A stretch of 64,000 nucleotides of DNA from Streptomyces venezuelae (GTDB taxonomy: Bacteria > Actinomycetota > Actinomycetes > Streptomycetales > Streptomycetaceae): assembly GCF_008642315.1 (NCBI RefSeq), contig NZ_CP029192.1, positions 4,774,001 through 4,838,000 of the forward strand, read 5' to 3'. Position numbers and translations under genes: made by a program. Below, piece after piece: positions 45,269 to 54,820 of the stretch. Every line of letters begins with the position of its first letter. Position 1 is the first letter of the stretch. The notes under the pieces are model-generated. The model was not told the origin of the DNA, searched no databases, and was given only the letters and a program-made list of their open reading frames with translations.

Positions 45269-46287
45269 GCGTTGGCCCCCGAGTACTCCTTGCGGCGCGC
45301 GATGATCAGGCGGGCCGCGCCGTTGACCAGCAGCGTGATGATGAAGAGCACCAGGCCGGAGGCGATGAGCGCGTCCTGGCCGTACTCACTGGCCTCGTTG
45401 AACTTGCTGGCGATGTTCTGCGCGAAGGTGCCGCCGCCGTAGTCGAGCACCGAGGTGTTGATGAGGAAGTTCGGCGAGAGGACGGTGGCGACGGCGATCG
45501 TCTCGCCGAGCGCGCGGCCGAGGCCCAGCATCGAGGCGGAGATGATGCCGGAGCGGCCGAAGGGGAGCACCGACATGCGGATGACCTCCCAGCGCGTGGC
45601 GCCGAGGGCCAGCGCGGCCTCCTCGTGCATCTTCGGGGCCTGGAGGAAGACTTCGCGGCTCACGTTCGTGATGATCGGCAGGATCATGATCGCGAGGAGG
45701 ATGCCGACGGTCATCAGGGAGCGCGGGGCCTCGCCGTTGTAGGCGAAGATGCCGGTCCAGCCGAAGTAGTCGTCCAGCCAGCTGTAGAGGCCGGTGAGGT
45801 TGGGGGCGACCACGAGGGCGCCCCACAGGCCGTACACGATCGAGGGCACGGCGGCCAGCAGGTCGATCACGTAGGCGATGGGGGCGGCCAGCTTGCGCGG
45901 CGCGTAGTGCGAGATGAAGAGCGCGATGCCGATGGCGACGGGGACGGCGATCGCGAGGGCGATGATCGAGCTGACCACGGTGCCGAAGACCAGGACCGCG
46001 ATGCCGAAGTACGGCTTGCCGTCCGTGTTGATGCCGGCCGGGTCCCACTCGAAGGTGGTGAGGAAGTTGCCCGTGTTGTCGGAGAGGGCGACGGTCGTGC
46101 GGTACGTCAGGAACGCGGCGATGGCCGCCATGATCACGAGGAGCACGATTCCGGAGCCGCGGGAGAGGCCCAGGAAGATCTTGTCGCCGGGGCGGGTGGC
46201 GCCGCGCGCGGCGGCCTTGCTCACCGGGGCGGTCGGCTCGACGTCTTCGACGGGGGGAGGAGCGGTCGTATTGCTTGGTATGTCCAT
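45265..46287 (-). CDS. pstC: Phosphate ABC transporter permease PstC
   Basis: The 340-residue permease has six core helices and the EAA loop HEEAALALGATRWEVIRMSVLP. The start ATG 46287 (MDIPSNTTAPPP) follows GGAG; the longer frame upstream reads the intergenic space after pstS. It is 114 bp downstream of pstS, a gap that often permits differential expression of the abundant binding protein. Confidence 0.95.
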   Translation of the reverse strand: MDIPSNTTAPPPVEDVEPTAPVSKAAARGATRPGDKIFLGLSRGSGIVLLVIMAAIAAFLTYRTTVALSDNTGNFLTTFEWDPAGINTDGKPYFGIAVLVFGTVVSSIIALAIAVPVAIGIALFISHYAPRKLAAPIAYVIDLLAAVPSIVYGLWGALVVAPNLTGLYSWLDDYFGWTGIFAYNGEAPRSLMTVGILLAIMILPIITNVSREVFLQAPKMHEEAALALGATRWEVIRMSVLPFGRSGIISASMLGLGRALGETIAVATVLSPNFLINTSVLDYGGGTFAQNIASKFNEASEYGQDALIASGLVLFIITLLVNGAARLIIARRKEYSGANA

Positions 46288-46401
46288 GGGGTTCTCCGGT
46301 CTGCGGAGGCGCCGTGCGGGTGTCGCAGGCGCTCCGTGGCGGCGGTGCACCGGACGGTGCGGCCGGCCCTGGTACCGCGGGGCCGGCCGCACTCGGTTCA
46401 G

Positions 46402-47526
46402 CTAGCTCAGGCCCGCGACGGTGGAGCGGACCTTGGTGATGATCTCGGCCGGGATCGGCGCGTAGTCGTTGTCCTTGAGGACGTTCTGGCCGTCCTCGCT
46501 GGCGATGTAGGTCAGGAAGGACTTGGTGGCGGCGAGCGTGTCGGCCTTGTTGCCCTTCTCGCAGACGACCTCGTACGTCACGAGGGTGATCGGGTACGCG
46601 CCTTCGGCGGTCGGCTTGTAGTTCAGCTCCAGGGCGAGGTCCTTGCCCTTGCCGACGACCTTGGCCTCGGAGATGGCCTTGGAGGCGTTGTCGACGGTGG
46701 CCTTCACCGGCTCCTTGGCCTCGGTCTTCAGGTCGACGGTCTTGACGCCCTCACCGGCGTAGGAGAGCTCGAAGTACGAGATGGCGCCCGCGGTCTGCTT
46801 GACCTGGCCCGCGACACCGGCGGAGCCGTTCGCGGACTGGCCGCCCTTGGGCTCCCACGACTTGCCCGGCTCGTACGGCCAGGCGCTGGGCGCGGCACCC
46901 TTCAGGTACTTGGTGAAGTTGTCCGTGGTGCCGGACTCGTCGGAGCGGTGGAAGGGCTGGATCTTGGTGCTGGGGAGCTTGGCGTCGGGGTTGAGCTTCT
47001 CGATCGCCTTGTCGTCCCAGGTCTTGATCTTGTTGTTGAAGATGTCGCCGAGGGTCTTGGCGTCCAGGGTCAGGCTGTCGACGCCGGGGACGTTGTAGCC
47101 GATGGCGATCGGGCCGCCCACCATGGGCAGGTCGATGGCCTGGCTGCCCTTGCAGATCTTCTTCGACTTCTCGACCTCGTCGGGCTTGAGCGCCGAGTCC
47201 GAACCGGCGAACGCGGTCTGGCCCTGGAGGAACGCGGTGATGCCGGCGCCCGAACCCGTCGGGTTGTAGTTCAGCTGCACGTCCTTGCAGTTGGTCGTGT
47301 AGACCTTCCGCCAGGCGTCGATCGCGTTCTTCTGCGCGGACGAACCGGAGGCCGCGAGCTGGCCCTTGGCGTCGTCGCACTTGATGTTGGCGTTGGCGTT
47401 GGTCTCCTTGCCGCCGTCGCCCGAGCTGGTGTCGTCGGAGCCGCACGCCGTGAGGGCCAGGGCGCCGGAGACGGCGATGGCGCCGAGGGAGAGGGCGCGG
47501 AGCCGGTTCTTGCGCTGAAGCTTCAC
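46402..47526 (-). CDS. pstS: Phosphate-binding lipoprotein PstS
   Basis: The 374-residue precursor has lipobox LTAC and phosphate-binding segments typical of PstS: LAASGSSAQKNAI, NPTGSGAGI, FAGSDSAL and HRSDESGTTDNF. It captures phosphate outside the membrane and hands it to PstCA. GTG 47526 follows GGAAGGAAG. Four contiguous 11-bp PHO box repeats lie 105-148 bp upstream, so PhoP control is expected. In Streptomyces PstS is also released into the medium at high levels (known from the genus). Confidence 0.97.
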   Translation of the reverse strand: MKLQRKNRLRALSLGAIAVSGALALTACGSDDTSSGDGGKETNANANIKCDDAKGQLAASGSSAQKNAIDAWRKVYTTNCKDVQLNYNPTGSGAGITAFLQGQTAFAGSDSALKPDEVEKSKKICKGSQAIDLPMVGGPIAIGYNVPGVDSLTLDAKTLGDIFNNKIKTWDDKAIEKLNPDAKLPSTKIQPFHRSDESGTTDNFTKYLKGAAPSAWPYEPGKSWEPKGGQSANGSAGVAGQVKQTAGAISYFELSYAGEGVKTVDLKTEAKEPVKATVDNASKAISEAKVVGKGKDLALELNYKPTAEGAYPITLVTYEVVCEKGNKADTLAATKSFLTYIASEDGQNVLKDNDYAPIPAEIITKVRSTVAGLS

Positions 47527-47630
47527 TTCGGGTCTTCCTTCCGGGAGCCGCCGGCCCTTTGCTGGCGGCGTGCGATGACTTGCGTCGTACTGCGCGACTT
47601 GCGTCGTGTTGTAAGGCTGAAATTAGGCAG

Positions 47631-47674
47631 GGCAGGTGAAGCGGCCGATGGGCACGAGTGAACGGAGGGTGAAC
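47631..47674 (-). promoter_or_regulatory. PHO box (PhoP operator) of pstS, four 11-bp direct repeats
   Basis: Reading the minus strand: GTTCACCCTCC, GTTCACTCGTG, CCCATCGGCCG, CTTCACCTGCC. The first two and the fourth match the PhoP repeat consensus GTTCACC, and the units abut without gaps. This is a textbook phosphate-starvation promoter element. Confidence 0.9.
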
Positions 47675-47765
47675 CTCGGCGGTCGGCCTGGTTAGGCTTT
47701 CCACTACAAAAAGTAGCGGTACGGCTACGCAGGGTCAGGCACGCTGGTCGTGCCGCGGCGCCGGA

Positions 47766-47771
47766 TACGAT
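47766..47771 (+). promoter_or_regulatory. -10 box implying a leaderless transcript for the 38-residue protein
   Basis: TACGAT ends 6 bases before ATG 47778, the spacing expected when transcription starts at the A of the start codon. There is no ribosome-binding site before this ATG. A clear -35 hexamer is not visible. Confidence 0.5.
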
Positions 47772-47777
47772 CGGCAC

Positions 47778-47894
47778 ATGATCTACCCGTTCCTCGTGGG
47801 CGTCACCGTCTGGCTCGCCGTCGCCGCCACCGCCCTCTGGGTCGGCCGGGCGTACTGCAAGGAGTGCCGCGCGCGGCGGCGTACTGCCGCTTAG
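47778..47894 (+). CDS. 38-residue single-span membrane protein
   Basis: The short frame encodes MIYPFLVGVTVWLAVAATAL followed by WVGRAYCKECRARRR and TAA: one transmembrane helix, a CKEC metal- or thiol-type motif and a basic cytoplasmic tail. Third codon positions are nearly all G/C, the same as in real genes here. It is divergent from pstS and its stop overlaps the convergent nudix stop by 4 bp. No function is known to me. The CxxC may bind metal or form a disulfide. Confidence 0.6.
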   Translation: MIYPFLVGVTVWLAVAATALWVGRAYCKECRARRRTAA

Positions 47895-48367
47895 GCCCTG
47901 CCCCGCGGTGCGGCCAGGGCCGCCAGCAGATCGTTGACGAGTTCGGCGTCCCGCTCGCGCGTCAGGAGGCGGCGGGCCTCTTCGGGCGCGAGCCACCGCA
48001 GGTGCGACACCTCGGAGTTGGGCGCGAACGTGCCGGAGAGCGCCTCGGCGGCCCAGTAGCGGACCTCCTTGGGGCGGTCCTGGGCGTCCCGGTAGCGGGC
48101 GGTGGGGAGTTCGGCGCCGAGTTCGCACGCCATGCCGGTCTCCTCGAGGACCTCGCGCAGCGCCGCGTCCCGCGCCGTCTCCCCGCGCTTGAGCTTGCCC
48201 TTCGGGTGGGACCAGTCCGACCACTTGGGGCGGTGCACCAGGGCGAGTTCGATGCCGTCCCGCCCGGCGCGGTCCGGGCGCCACAGGACGCAGCCGGCCG
48301 CCAGGACCGTGGTCTCCTCGCCGGGCAGCCCTTCCTTTCCGTACGTCCCTTCCTTCCCGTACGTCAC
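47891..48367 (-). CDS. Nudix hydrolase (MutT-like)
   Basis: The 158-residue protein has a complete Nudix box (GKLKRGETARDAALREVLEETGM; Gx5Ex7REUxEExGU) at about residues 57-79 and an N-terminal doubled TYGKEG element that reflects a short DNA duplication. It hydrolyses nucleoside diphosphates linked to another group, possibly diadenosine or inositol polyphosphates. The GTG start overlaps the CHAD gene stop by 4 bp, so it is the last gene of a ppk-CHAD-nudix operon. Confidence 0.9.
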   Translation of the reverse strand: MTYGKEGTYGKEGLPGEETTVLAAGCVLWRPDRAGRDGIELALVHRPKWSDWSHPKGKLKRGETARDAALREVLEETGMACELGAELPTARYRDAQDRPKEVRYWAAEALSGTFAPNSEVSHLRWLAPEEARRLLTRERDAELVNDLLAALAAPRGRA

Positions 48368-49485
48368 CGGGTCCTCGCCTCCTCGCGCAGCCACGCCCGC
48401 TGGAACACGAACCGGGCCGCCTCGACCTCGTGGCGCTGGTCGGCGTGGAGCACCCCCAGCGCGTACGCCGTGGCGGGCGCGATCCGCGGGGTCCGCGCCG
48501 CGTGGGCCGCGGCCGCCGCCGCTGCCGCCGCCTCGCGGTGGACGTTCAGCGCGTGGCTCGCGTCCGCGATGCGCGGGTCGGTCCTGTCGTGGCCGACGAG
48601 GACCTCCTGCGCGTACCGGTACAGGCGCAGCAGTGAGCGGACCTTCAGCCAGGGGGCGTCCTGGGCGTCCGGGGCGGTGTCCGTGGGCGCGAGGCCGTGG
48701 GAGAGCGCGCCGGCGTTGTAGGGGTGCCCGGCCTGGCCGAGGGGGAGGACGGCGACGGCCTCGGCGAGCGCCGCCTCCGCCTGGTCGGCGAGGGGCACCA
48801 ACCCCTCCGTGGTCCCGCTCAGGGGAACCTCGCTGGCCAGGACGGCCACGTGGTCCGCCACGGCGTGGAAGCGGGAGGAGCCGAAGGCCTGGAGGGCGGT
48901 GGAGTGGGCGCGGGTCCTGGCGAGCGTGAGCTGCCGCTCGAGGAGGGCGGCGGCCTTGGCGGCGCCGACCGCGAGGCCGCGCGGGGTGCCGCTGTCGGCG
49001 GCGCTCGGCACGGAGGGCTGCGCCCAGCCGTTCTGCCGTGCCGTGCGGCCTCCGGCGCCCGAGGCCGCGAGGGCGGCCGACGCGGGCTGCGGGTCCCCGG
49101 CCGGGGCGGGCACCGGTGACGGGCCCGACAGCCGGTGCAGGGCCTCCAGGAGGCGGTCCAGACGGCCGGCGTACGCGTGCTCCTGACCCAGCGTGCCGGA
49201 GAGCCAGGCCAGTTCGGGGCGGAGCGACGACGCCCACTCCGCGTCCAGGAGCGGACGGAACGTGTGCAGGGTGCCGCCGATGCGGCGGGCCGCACGGCGC
49301 AGCGAACGGGCGGCCTCCAGGGACTCCTCCGCGCCCTGTGAGGCCGTGCTGGACTCGCGGTGCAGCCGCAGCGAGCGGAGGAACTCGGTTGCCTGGTCCT
49401 GCAGGTAGCCCGTGAGGGCCTCACCCGCGGTACCCGGACCCGCTCCCGTACCCGTATCCGTCATCTCATGGTGTTGCTGTGCCAC
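48364..49485 (-). CDS. CHAD-domain protein (polyphosphate-binding)
   Basis: The 373-residue helical protein has the conserved histidines and Lys/Arg of CHAD domains in two repeats: [21 protein letters not shown] and, later, [39 protein letters not shown] domains bind polyphosphate. GTG 49485 is chosen because of GGAGG 7 bases before it. It overlaps the ppk end by 20 bp. A position between polyphosphate kinase and a nudix hydrolase supports a role in polyphosphate storage or granule association. Confidence 0.85.
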   Translation of the reverse strand: MAQQHHEMTDTGTGAGPGTAGEALTGYLQDQATEFLRSLRLHRESSTASQGAEESLEAARSLRRAARRIGGTLHTFRPLLDAEWASSLRPELAWLSGTLGQEHAYAGRLDRLLEALHRLSGPSPVPAPAGDPQPASAALAASGAGGRTARQNGWAQPSVPSAADSGTPRGLAVGAAKAAALLERQLTLARTRAHSTALQAFGSSRFHAVADHVAVLASEVPLSGTTEGLVPLADQAEAALAEAVAVLPLGQAGHPYNAGALSHGLAPTDTAPDAQDAPWLKVRSLLRLYRYAQEVLVGHDRTDPRIADASHALNVHREAAAAAAAAAHAARTPRIAPATAYALGVLHADQRHEVEAARFVFQRAWLREEARTR

Positions 49486-51838
49486 GCCGGCGCCTCCGGG
49501 CGTCTATGAGCATCTCCTGCACGTTGCGCAGGGGCTGGCCGTCCGGGTCCGCCGAGTGGCGGGTCCAGTTGCCGTCCGCGCCCAGGTGCCAGGAGGCCGT
49601 GGTGTCCGACATGCCGGTCTCCAGGAGCCGGCTCAGGGCCGCCCGGTGCGCCGGGTCCTGGACCCTGACCAGCGCCTCGATGCGGCGGTCGAGATTGCGG
49701 TGCATCATGTCGGCGCTGCCGATCCACACCTCCGGTTCGCCGCCGTTGCCGAAGGCGAAGACACGGGAGTGTTCGAGGAAGCGGCCGAGGACGGAACGTA
49801 CCCGGATGTTCTCCGAGAGCCCCTCCACGCCGGGCCGGACCGCGCAGATGCCGCGCACCCACACGTCCACCTCGACGCCCGCCTGCGACGCACGGTACAG
49901 CGCGTCGACGACCGCCTCGTCGACCATCGAGTTGACCTTGATGCGGACGTAGGCGGGGCGGCCCGCCCTGTGGTGCTGTATTTCCTTGTTGATGCGGGAA
50001 ATCAGGCCGTCGCGCAGGGACTTGGGGGCGACGAGCAGGCGGCGGTAGGTCTCCCTGCGGGAGTAGCCGGAGAGCCGGTTGAAGAGGTCGGAGAGGTCCG
50101 CGCCGACCTCCGCGTTGGAGGTGAGCAGCCCCAGGTCCTCGTAGAGGCGGGCGGTCTTGGGGTGGTAGTTGCCGGTGCCCACGTGCGAGTAGCGGACGAG
50201 GGACTCGCCCTCCTGGCGCACGACGAGGGACAGCTTGCAGTGCGTCTTCAGACCGACGAGGCCGTAGACGACGTGGCAGCCGGCCTCCTCCAGCTTCCGC
50301 GCCCACTTGATGTTGGCCTGCTCGTCGAAGCGGGCCTTGATCTCGACGAGGACGAGGACCTGCTTGCCGGACTCGGCGGCGTCGATCAGCGCGTCGACTA
50401 TGGGGGAGTCGCCCGACGTCCGGTACAGCGTCTGCTTGATGGCGAGGACGTCCGGGTCGGACGCGGCCTGCTCCAGGAACGCCTGCACGGACGTGGAGAA
50501 CGAGTCGTACGGGTGGTGGAGGAGCACGTCGCGTTCGCGAAGGGCGGCGAAGATGTCGGGGGCGGACGCCGACTCCACCTCGGCCAGGTCGCGGTGGGTG
50601 CCCGCCACGAACTTCGGGTACTTCAGCTCGGGCCGGTCCAGCTTGGCGATGCTGAAGAGGCCGGTGAGGTCGAGCGGGCCCGGCAGCGGGTAGACCTCCG
50701 CCTCGCTGATCTTCAGCTCGCGCACCAGCAGGCTGAGGATGTTCGGCGCGATGGACTCCTCGACCTCCAGGCGCACGGGCGGGCCGAAGCGGCGCCGCAT
50801 GAGCTCCTTCTCCAGCGCCTGGAGCAGGTTCTCGGCGTCGTCCTCCTCGACCTCCAGGTCCTCGTTCCTGGTGAGCCGGAACATGTGGTGCTCCTGGATC
50901 TCCATGCCCGGGAAGAGCTCCTGGAGGTGCGCGGGCGCGGCGATGACGTCCTCGATGGGGACGTACCGCTGCGGGGAGGCCTCCAGGAACCGCGAGAGCA
51001 GCGGAGGCACCTTCACCCGTGCGAAGTGCTGATGCCCGGAGACCGGGTTGCGGACGACCACGGCGAGGTTGAGCGAGAGCCCCGAGATGTACGGGAAGGG
51101 GTGCGCGGGGTCCACGGCCAGCGGGGTCAGGACGGGGAAGATCTGCTGCCGGAAGAGCGTGAAGAGCCGGGACTGCTCCTTCTCGGTCAGCTCGTGCCAG
51201 CGCACCAGGTGGATGCCCTCGTCGGCGAGGCCGGGCGCGACGTCGTCCTGGTAGCAGGCGGCGTGCCGGGCCATGAGCTCGCGGGAGCGGTTCCAGATGA
51301 GGTCGAGCACCTCGCGGGGCTGGAGACCCGAGGCCGAACGGGTGGCGACACCGGTCGCGATACGTCGCTTCAGGCCCGCCACCCGGACCATGAAGAACTC
51401 GTCCAGGTTCGAGGCGAAGATCGCCAGGAAATTCGCCCGTTCGAGGAGGGGGGTGTGCGGGTCCTCGGCGAGTTCGAGGACCCGCTCGTTGAACGCGAGC
51501 CAGCTGCGCTCCCGGTCCAGGAACCGCCCCTGGGGCAGCTCGGCGCCGTCGTGGCCGACCGCGGCGTCCTCGTCGTACGCGTCGAGGTCCGCGTCGATGT
51601 CGGGGTCGAGGTCGGAGACGGTGGCGGCGATGGTGGCGGGCCGGTGCGCGGCGATGGAACCCACGGAAGGCTGGGCGTGCTGCACGTGTCCTTGCGTGTT
51701 CTGCTGGCTCATGGACCCATTGTTCCGCGCGGGCACGACGATGGGCGCGTCGGAGAGCGCGGGAGCGAGGTGGAGCTTCCCGTTTGCCGGGGAAGCGCTC
51801 CCGTGGTCCGGGGACGGGTCGGGCGCGGCGGGCTGCAT
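49466..51838 (-). CDS. ppk: Polyphosphate kinase (PPK1)
   Basis: The 790-residue enzyme polymerises the gamma-phosphate of ATP into polyphosphate. The core begins at [21 protein letters not shown]. Catalytic and substrate motifs visible include [51 protein letters not shown] and the autophosphorylated His region [21 protein letters not shown]. The N-terminal extension of about 90 residues is poorly conserved. ATG 51838 is used, with ATG 51712 as an alternative; both lack a strong ribosome-binding site. Its neighbours are CHAD and nudix genes, and pst genes lie nearby. Ppk is known to influence antibiotic production in Streptomyces. Confidence 0.95.
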   Translation of the reverse strand: MQPAAPDPSPDHGSASPANGKLHLAPALSDAPIVVPARNNGSMSQQNTQGHVQHAQPSVGSIAAHRPATIAATVSDLDPDIDADLDAYDEDAAVGHDGAELPQGRFLDRERSWLAFNERVLELAEDPHTPLLERANFLAIFASNLDEFFMVRVAGLKRRIATGVATRSASGLQPREVLDLIWNRSRELMARHAACYQDDVAPGLADEGIHLVRWHELTEKEQSRLFTLFRQQIFPVLTPLAVDPAHPFPYISGLSLNLAVVVRNPVSGHQHFARVKVPPLLSRFLEASPQRYVPIEDVIAAPAHLQELFPGMEIQEHHMFRLTRNEDLEVEEDDAENLLQALEKELMRRRFGPPVRLEVEESIAPNILSLLVRELKISEAEVYPLPGPLDLTGLFSIAKLDRPELKYPKFVAGTHRDLAEVESASAPDIFAALRERDVLLHHPYDSFSTSVQAFLEQAASDPDVLAIKQTLYRTSGDSPIVDALIDAAESGKQVLVLVEIKARFDEQANIKWARKLEEAGCHVVYGLVGLKTHCKLSLVVRQEGESLVRYSHVGTGNYHPKTARLYEDLGLLTSNAEVGADLSDLFNRLSGYSRRETYRRLLVAPKSLRDGLISRINKEIQHHRAGRPAYVRIKVNSMVDEAVVDALYRASQAGVEVDVWVRGICAVRPGVEGLSENIRVRSVLGRFLEHSRVFAFGNGGEPEVWIGSADMMHRNLDRRIEALVRVQDPAHRAALSRLLETGMSDTTASWHLGADGNWTRHSADPDGQPLRNVQEMLIDARRRRRGTATP

Positions 51839-51952
51839 TGAGCGAGCGTCGCAAGGCTGTCTGAATGAGTGGTTACGGCGACATGACGTGCGGGACATCG
51901 GCCGAAGACTCCGGGGCGTCTACAGCGTGGCGCCTCCGGCCGATCGTACGGT

Positions 51953-52969
51953 TCAGGCCACGCGTCGGCGCAAGAGGCGGAACGCCGCGTAGGTGACGGC
52001 GGCGGCCAGCACGAGCAGGATGCCGGTTTCCACGAGCTGGAGCGGCCAGAAGTGGGAAGAGGGGTGGAAGTCGCTGTACCAGCCGGTGACTTGGTGCTTG
52101 GTGTAGCACGCCTTGGGGTCAGACACCCAGCACAGCTCTTCCGGCAGCCGGGTTCCGTCGGCGGTGAGCATGCCGTGCTCCACCGGGAGGCCGAAGTCGG
52201 GCGTGGCGGGCCCGGAGTACGTGCGGGCCCACGTCTGCGTCTCGGTGGCCCACAGGTGGGAGCGGGCCAGCGGCAGCAGGACGACCGCGCTCAGGGTGGC
52301 GGTCGCGGCGGCCGCCATCGCGAGCAGCGTGCGGCGCACCAGGAGCCCGGCGAGGGCCCCGACGGCGAGGCCGAGCAGCGCGTACCCGATGCCGACCGTG
52401 CCCAGGGAGCCGTACATGGCCCGCTCGTACCAGGCCGCCCGGCCGTACTCGAGCTCGGGACCCGTGGTCCACGCCCACCGCTGGACGGCGGTGAACAGCA
52501 CCACTCCGCTCACCACGAGCGCGGCGACCACGGAGAGCCGGGCGGCGAGCCAGCGGGCCGGGGTGACCGACTGCGTCCAGGCCCATTTGTACGCGCCCGA
52601 CTCCAGGTCCCTCGCGACGATCGGGCCCGCGACGAACGCCCCGACCAGGACGGGCAGCCCGAGCATGGCCATGCCCGCGTAGTCGAGGTTCCTGTCGAAC
52701 TGGAGCTCGGCGTCGAGGTAGCCGCGGACCGTGCCGCCGCAGTCCGGCGTGGTCTTCGCGATGACGCAGTCCGTCGCCGCGAAGACATCGGCGGCGTGGC
52801 TCACCCACAGGCGGTCGGCGGCCAGCGCGGCGGCGCCGAGCGCGAACAGGCCGAACAGGATCCACAGGGCCGTGCGGTGCTGGCGCAGCACCGCGCGGTA
52901 CGGGCCCGGGAGGGCGAGGGCGGCGCGGCGGACCTGCCGCTCGGCGGGCGCGGTGGTCGTGGCGGTCAC
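51953..52969 (-). CDS. ABC-2-like permease of the GntR-regulated transporter
   Basis: The 338-residue membrane protein has six helices and a large loop with Cys residues between helices 1 and 2 (FAATDCVIAKTTPDCGGTVRGYL) and again before the last helix (ELCWVSDPKACY). GTG 52969 overlaps the ATPase stop by 4 bp. This operon type (YtrA-GntR, ATPase, permease) responds to cell-envelope antibiotics in other Gram-positives; the substrate here is unknown. Confidence 0.85.
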   Translation of the reverse strand: MTATTTAPAERQVRRAALALPGPYRAVLRQHRTALWILFGLFALGAAALAADRLWVSHAADVFAATDCVIAKTTPDCGGTVRGYLDAELQFDRNLDYAGMAMLGLPVLVGAFVAGPIVARDLESGAYKWAWTQSVTPARWLAARLSVVAALVVSGVVLFTAVQRWAWTTGPELEYGRAAWYERAMYGSLGTVGIGYALLGLAVGALAGLLVRRTLLAMAAAATATLSAVVLLPLARSHLWATETQTWARTYSGPATPDFGLPVEHGMLTADGTRLPEELCWVSDPKACYTKHQVTGWYSDFHPSSHFWPLQLVETGILLVLAAAVTYAAFRLLRRRVA

Positions 52970-53880
52970 GCGGACACCTCCAGGTCCTGCGCACCGCGCT
53001 CCCGGGGCGTGCTGCCGGGGGAGAGGAGCGGTGGCGCTTCCGGCGCGCGCAGGTGGGCCAGCAACAGTTCCTCCAGGGAAGGTTCTTCGACGTCCCAGCC
53101 GTCGCCGATCGGGCCCTCGGTGCGGATCAGGGCCGTCAGACCGCGCCCCGCGGCGCGGGACTCGACGACGGTGTGCGGGTGGAGCCGGTCGGCCGGGCCG
53201 CGGCCCGTGACCAGGCGGTGCGCGCCGGTCAGGTCGTCGATGCCGCCCGCGAGCCGGATGCCGCCGCCGGAGACGAGCAGCAAGTAGTCGCAGGCTTCCG
53301 CGAGTTCGCTCACGATGTGCGAGGACATGACCACGGTCGTGCCGTGCTCGGCGGCCTCCGCCATCAGCGTGCCCATCAGCTGGTGCCTGGCGAGCGGGTC
53401 GAGGTCGGCCATCGGTTCGTCGAGGAGGAGGAGTTCGGCGCGCTTGCCGAGGGCGAGCGCGAGTGCGACGCGGGTGCGCTGGCCGCCGGAGAGCGTACGG
53501 ACGCGGGCGGTGCGGTCGAGGCCGCCGTCGCCGATGACGCGTTCGGCGGCCTCCATGTCCCAGCTGCCCGCGTTGAGTTCGGCGCCGAGCCGCAGGGTGC
53601 CCGCGATGGTCAGCTGCGGGTGGAGCGGCTTGTCCTGGGCGACGTACGCGATGCGCTCCCGTGCCCGCGCGGGGCCCGTGCCCAGGGCGCTGATCGTGCC
53701 CGACGTGGGCCGGTCGAGGCCCGCCGCGAGGGCGAGCAGCGTCGACTTGCCCGCGCCGTTCGGGCCGACGACCGCGCAGACGCGGCCGACGGGCAGGCGG
53801 AACGTGCAGTCCCGCAGGGCGTATCGGCCCCGCCCGAAGCGTTTGGTCAGTGCGGTCGCCTCTAGGGCGGTGTCGGTCAT
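52966..53880 (-). CDS. ABC transporter ATP-binding protein
   Basis: The 304-residue ATPase has Walker A VVGPNGAGKSTLL, signature TLSGGQRTRVALA, Walker B LLLLDEPMADLDP and the switch TVVMSSHIVSELAE. A C-terminal extension of about 90 residues follows. ATG 53880 overlaps the GntR gene by 4 bp (ATGA). It is the second gene of the GntR-ATPase-permease operon. Confidence 0.92.
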   Translation of the reverse strand: MTDTALEATALTKRFGRGRYALRDCTFRLPVGRVCAVVGPNGAGKSTLLALAAGLDRPTSGTISALGTGPARARERIAYVAQDKPLHPQLTIAGTLRLGAELNAGSWDMEAAERVIGDGGLDRTARVRTLSGGQRTRVALALALGKRAELLLLDEPMADLDPLARHQLMGTLMAEAAEHGTTVVMSSHIVSELAEACDYLLLVSGGGIRLAGGIDDLTGAHRLVTGRGPADRLHPHTVVESRAAGRGLTALIRTEGPIGDGWDVEEPSLEELLLAHLRAPEAPPLLSPGSTPRERGAQDLEVSA

Positions 53881-54302
53881 GCGGGGTCCCCCTGGGTCTC
53901 CGGCTCGCGTTCCTGTACGTCGGTGTGCGCGGTGAACTGCTCTTCCAGTACGGCCGTGAACAGCGCCGCCACGTCGTCCCTCTCCAGCCCCGCCTGCCGG
54001 GCCCGCGCGGCCCACTCGGCGAGCTCCCCCCGGAGCGGTGAGTCGGCCGGTGCGCCGCCGAGCGTCCTGCGGACGAACGTGCCGAGGCCGCGCCGGGCCT
54101 CGACCAGGCCTTCGCGCTCCAGCTCGCGGTAGGCCTTCAGCACGGTGTTCGGGTTGATGGCCGTGGCCTCGACGACCTCGCGGGCCGTCGGAAGCTTGTC
54201 GCCGGGCTCCAGCAGGCCGAGGCGGAGGGCCTGCCGGGTCTGCTGGACGATCTGGAGGTAGGTGGCGACGCCGCTGCGCCGGTCGATGCGGTACTCGACC
54301 AC
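53877..54302 (-). CDS. GntR-family (YtrA subfamily) transcriptional regulator
   Basis: The 141-residue protein has the winged helix typical of GntR (YLQIVQQTRQALRLGLLEPGDKLPTAREVVEATAINPNTVLKAYRELEREGLVE, residues about 14-68) and the short helical C terminus of the YtrA subfamily. It should repress its own operon, which encodes an ABC transporter, until an envelope stress signal appears. GTG 54302 lies just beyond AAGG. The upstream perfect 18-bp inverted repeat is an excellent operator candidate and overlaps the start region. Confidence 0.9.
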   Translation of the reverse strand: MVEYRIDRRSGVATYLQIVQQTRQALRLGLLEPGDKLPTAREVVEATAINPNTVLKAYRELEREGLVEARRGLGTFVRRTLGGAPADSPLRGELAEWAARARQAGLERDDVAALFTAVLEEQFTAHTDVQEREPETQGDPA

Positions 54303-54307
54303 TGCCT

Positions 54308-54349
54308 TGCACCACCCTTTCACTAATTGAGTAGTGAAAGGGTGGTGCA
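54308..54349. promoter_or_regulatory. Perfect 18-bp inverted-repeat operator of the GntR operon
   Basis: TGCACCACCCTTTCACTA (54308-54325) and TAGTGAAAGGGTGGTGCA (54332-54349) are exact complements around ATTGAG, 42 bp in total. It lies 6 bp upstream of the GntR start and includes the AAGGGTGG ribosome-binding region, so binding would block transcription or initiation. The centre ACTAATTGAGTAGT is of the YtrA-type operator kind. Confidence 0.85.
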
Positions 54350-54465
54350 CAGGTGCCCCGATGGTCAAGGCCTTGACTGGGGGAGGTGCCGTGGATCTTG
54401 TAGTGTCTGCCGCTCAGCACTGCTCAGCGTTGACGTGCACATGTCTGAATTACGGGGGTTCCACC

Positions 54466-54798
54466 ATGTCCCAGCAGCGTCTCTCGCCCCTCATGAAGGT
54501 CGCGGTACTCGCCATCGCGGCCGTGATCGCGGGCGTCTGGATGTACACGAGCCGCGGCAACACCACCGGCCCCGACAGCGAGAGCGCGAAGGCGCCCGCG
54601 GTCGCGGAGGTCGGTGACTGCGTACAGAACAAGGGGACCGACGACGAGCCCGACATGGAGGTCATCGGCTGCTCGGACGCCAAGGCGGAGTACAAGGTCG
54701 CGAGCAAGTTCGAGAACGAGTGCGAGCCGGGGCAGAGCCGGTTCGAGCAGACCCGGAACGGGCGGGTGCAGTTCGCGATGTGCCTCACGAAGGTGTAG
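54466..54798 (+). CDS. Small secreted or membrane-anchored protein, LppU-like
   Basis: The 110-residue protein has an N-terminal helix (VAVLAIAAVIAGVWMYTS) and an extracellular part with four Cys (VGDCVQNKG, VIGCSDAKAEYKVASKF, ENECEPGQS, AMCLTKV), the spacing of LppU-type proteins. The function is unknown. ATG 54466 follows a GGGGG stretch. It is convergent with mshD, separated by a bidirectional terminator. Confidence 0.75.
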   Translation: MSQQRLSPLMKVAVLAIAAVIAGVWMYTSRGNTTGPDSESAKAPAVAEVGDCVQNKGTDDEPDMEVIGCSDAKAEYKVASKFENECEPGQSRFEQTRNGRVQFAMCLTKV

Positions 54799-54820
54799 CG
54801 GGGCATCCGTACCCGCCGAC

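Noticed and set aside
49412..51854. About 800-codon frames on both strands across ppk
   Set aside because: They are shadows of ppk: no conserved motifs, Arg/Gly/Val-rich composition, and the true frame has all Ppk motifs.
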